A stretch of DNA of 6,406 nt. It comes from Acidobacteriota bacterium. Its GTDB lineage: Bacteria > Acidobacteriota > Vicinamibacteria > Vicinamibacterales > Vicinamibacteraceae. Of the stretch, positions 5,516 to 6,406 are shown piece by piece. The position numbers were made by a program, and so were the translations under genes. Numbering within the stretch: the stretch's first letter is position 1; each line of letters starts with the position of its first letter. The notes under the pieces are model-generated. The model was not told the DNA's origin and did no database searches. It saw nothing but the letters and a program-made list of their open reading frames with translations. Location of the stretch: positions 1-6,406 of the forward strand of contig JAEZDP010000070.1 in the NCBI GenBank assembly GCA_023418055.1, given 5' to 3'.

Positions 5516-6406
5516 ATGACTCGTACGCTCGTCCTCCTCCCCGGTGATGGCATCGGCCCCGAAGTCGTCGCGGCGGCTGGTGTGGTGCTCGACGCCGTCA
5601 CACGTAAGTTCGGCCATACGATTGAGCGGCACACGTTCGCCATCGGGGGCGCGGCGCTGCGCGCGGGCCAATCGGTGCTGCCCGACGAGACACTTGCCGC
5701 CTGCCGGGCGGCAGATGCCGTGTTGCTGGGAGCAGTGGGCGATCCGGCCTACGACCACCTGCCGCGGCCCGAGAAGATCGAAACCGGCCTGCTCGCGCTG
5801 CGATCGTCGCTCGGCGTCTATGCCAACCTCCGGCCTGCACGCGCGTGGGATGGCCTCGAGGACGCCACCCCCTTCAAGCCGGAGCGCTTTCACGGCACCG
5901 ACATCATGATCGTGCGCGAGCTGCTCGGAGGCCTCTACTTCGGAGAGCCGCGCGGCATCGCGGAGGACGGCTCGGCGGCCGTCAACACGCTGCGCTACAC
6001 CGAGGCCGAAGTGGCTCGTGTGGCACGGGTGGCCTTCACGCTGGCGCTGGCGCGCCGCGGCCGGCTCACGTCGGTGGACAAGGCCAACGTGCTCGAGACG
6101 TCGGCGCTCTGGCGTCGGGTCGTCACGGCGATGGCCGTCGATTTTCCCGACGTGCAGCTCGAACACCAGCTGGTCGACTCGTTTGCGATGAGCCTGGCGC
6201 TCACGCCCAACCGGTTCGACGTGGTCGTCACCGAGAACCTGTTTGGCGACATCCTGTCGGACGAGGCAGGTGCGGTGTGCGGGTCGCTCGGGCTGCTGCC
6301 ATCGGCAAGCCTTGGCGACGGTCCCGGCCTCTACGAGCCGGTGCACGGCTCGGCCCCGACGTTGGCCGGCAAGGACCTCGCCAATCCGGTCGGTGCGATC
6401 GGGTCG
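5516..6406 (+). CDS. leuB: 3-isopropylmalate dehydrogenase, N-terminal part (LeuB; 3' end outside window)
   Basis: LeuB oxidises 3-isopropylmalate with NAD+, and the product decarboxylates to 2-oxoisocaproate. The 297 codons present cover most of a protein that is usually about 355-365 residues, and the frame is open at the right edge. Signatures are LPGDGIGPEV (8-17), substrate arginines R96, R106 (NLRPA) and R134 (VRELLGG), Y141 in LYFGEPRG, K189 in SVDKANVLE, and metal-binding aspartates D221, D245 and D249 (NLFGDILSDE), then GLYEPVHGSAPTLAGK. Small departures are GAVGDP where GAVGGP is usual, and KIETGLL where RPE-x-GLL is usual; neither touches a catalytic residue. The ATG at 5516 gives the exact family N-terminus. 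No Shine-Dalgarno sequence precedes it, because the upstream 80 nt are pyrimidine-rich 8-bp repeats. It lies 148 bp after leuA and is probably co-transcribed. Confidence 0.96.
   Translation, partial: MTRTLVLLPGDGIGPEVVAAAGVVLDAVTRKFGHTIERHTFAIGGAALRAGQSVLPDETLAACRAADAVLLGAVGDPAYDHLPRPEKIETGLLALRSSLGVYANLRPARAWDGLEDATPFKPERFHGTDIMIVRELLGGLYFGEPRGIAEDGSAAVNTLRYTEAEVARVARVAFTLALARRGRLTSVDKANVLETSALWRRVVTAMAVDFPDVQLEHQLVDSFAMSLALTPNRFDVVVTENLFGDILSDEAGAVCGSLGLLPSASLGDGPGLYEPVHGSAPTLAGKDLANPVGAIGS

Noticed and set aside
5504..6346. Minus-strand open frame of 280 codons opposite leuB
   Set aside because: It is a shadow of leuB, which is conserved throughout the plus-strand frame.

Overview
The window is a stretch of a GC-rich bacterial chromosome (by eye well above 60% GC, with G/C-ending codons) that carries the leucine branch of branched-chain amino acid synthesis. 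I recognise six protein-coding genes. In order they are: the 3' end of a hybrid sensor histidine kinase (+), leuC (+), leuD (+), a LysR-type regulator (-), leuA (+), and the 5' part of leuB (+), which runs off the right edge. Together leuA, leuC, leuD and leuB encode every enzyme from 2-oxoisovalerate and acetyl-CoA to 2-oxoisocaproate. LeuA makes 2-isopropylmalate, LeuCD isomerises it to 3-isopropylmalate, and LeuB oxidises that. Only the final transamination is missing, and it is usually done by a general branched-chain aminotransferase encoded elsewhere.

Layout. Positions 1-1019 hold a kinase C-terminus (ATPase domain plus receiver) with no evident link to leucine. Positions 1020-1090 are a short AT-richer gap that probably holds the leuCD promoter. 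Positions 1091-3132 hold leuC and leuD, overlapping by ATGA. leuD runs convergently into the lysR gene, the two reading frames overlap by 17 bp, and a small perfect hairpin spans the junction. Positions 4049-4170 form a divergent, locally AT-rich control region between lysR and leuA. leuA is followed by about 150 bp of short tandem repeats (a 7-bp family, then an 8-bp family) that run almost into the leuB start codon.

Regulation, inferred from layout: the LysR-type protein is divergent from leuA and convergent with leuD, so it sits inside the leucine gene set and is the natural candidate for its pathway regulator. LeuA is only 398 residues. It has the whole catalytic region but no C-terminal leucine-binding domain, so control may rest more on transcription than on feedback inhibition.

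Organism: GC content, the split leuCD / lysR / leuAB arrangement and the short tandem-repeat spacer remind me of Acidobacteriota (Vicinamibacteria-like) genomes. LeuC and LeuD resemble the cyanobacterial-type enzymes as I remember them. The assignment is tentative because no rRNA or other strong phylogenetic marker is present. I found no mobile element, tRNA, rRNA or CRISPR array, and no evidence of a wholly new system. The most unusual features are the repeat tract at the leuB start, the short LeuA and the hairpin at the convergent stop codons.
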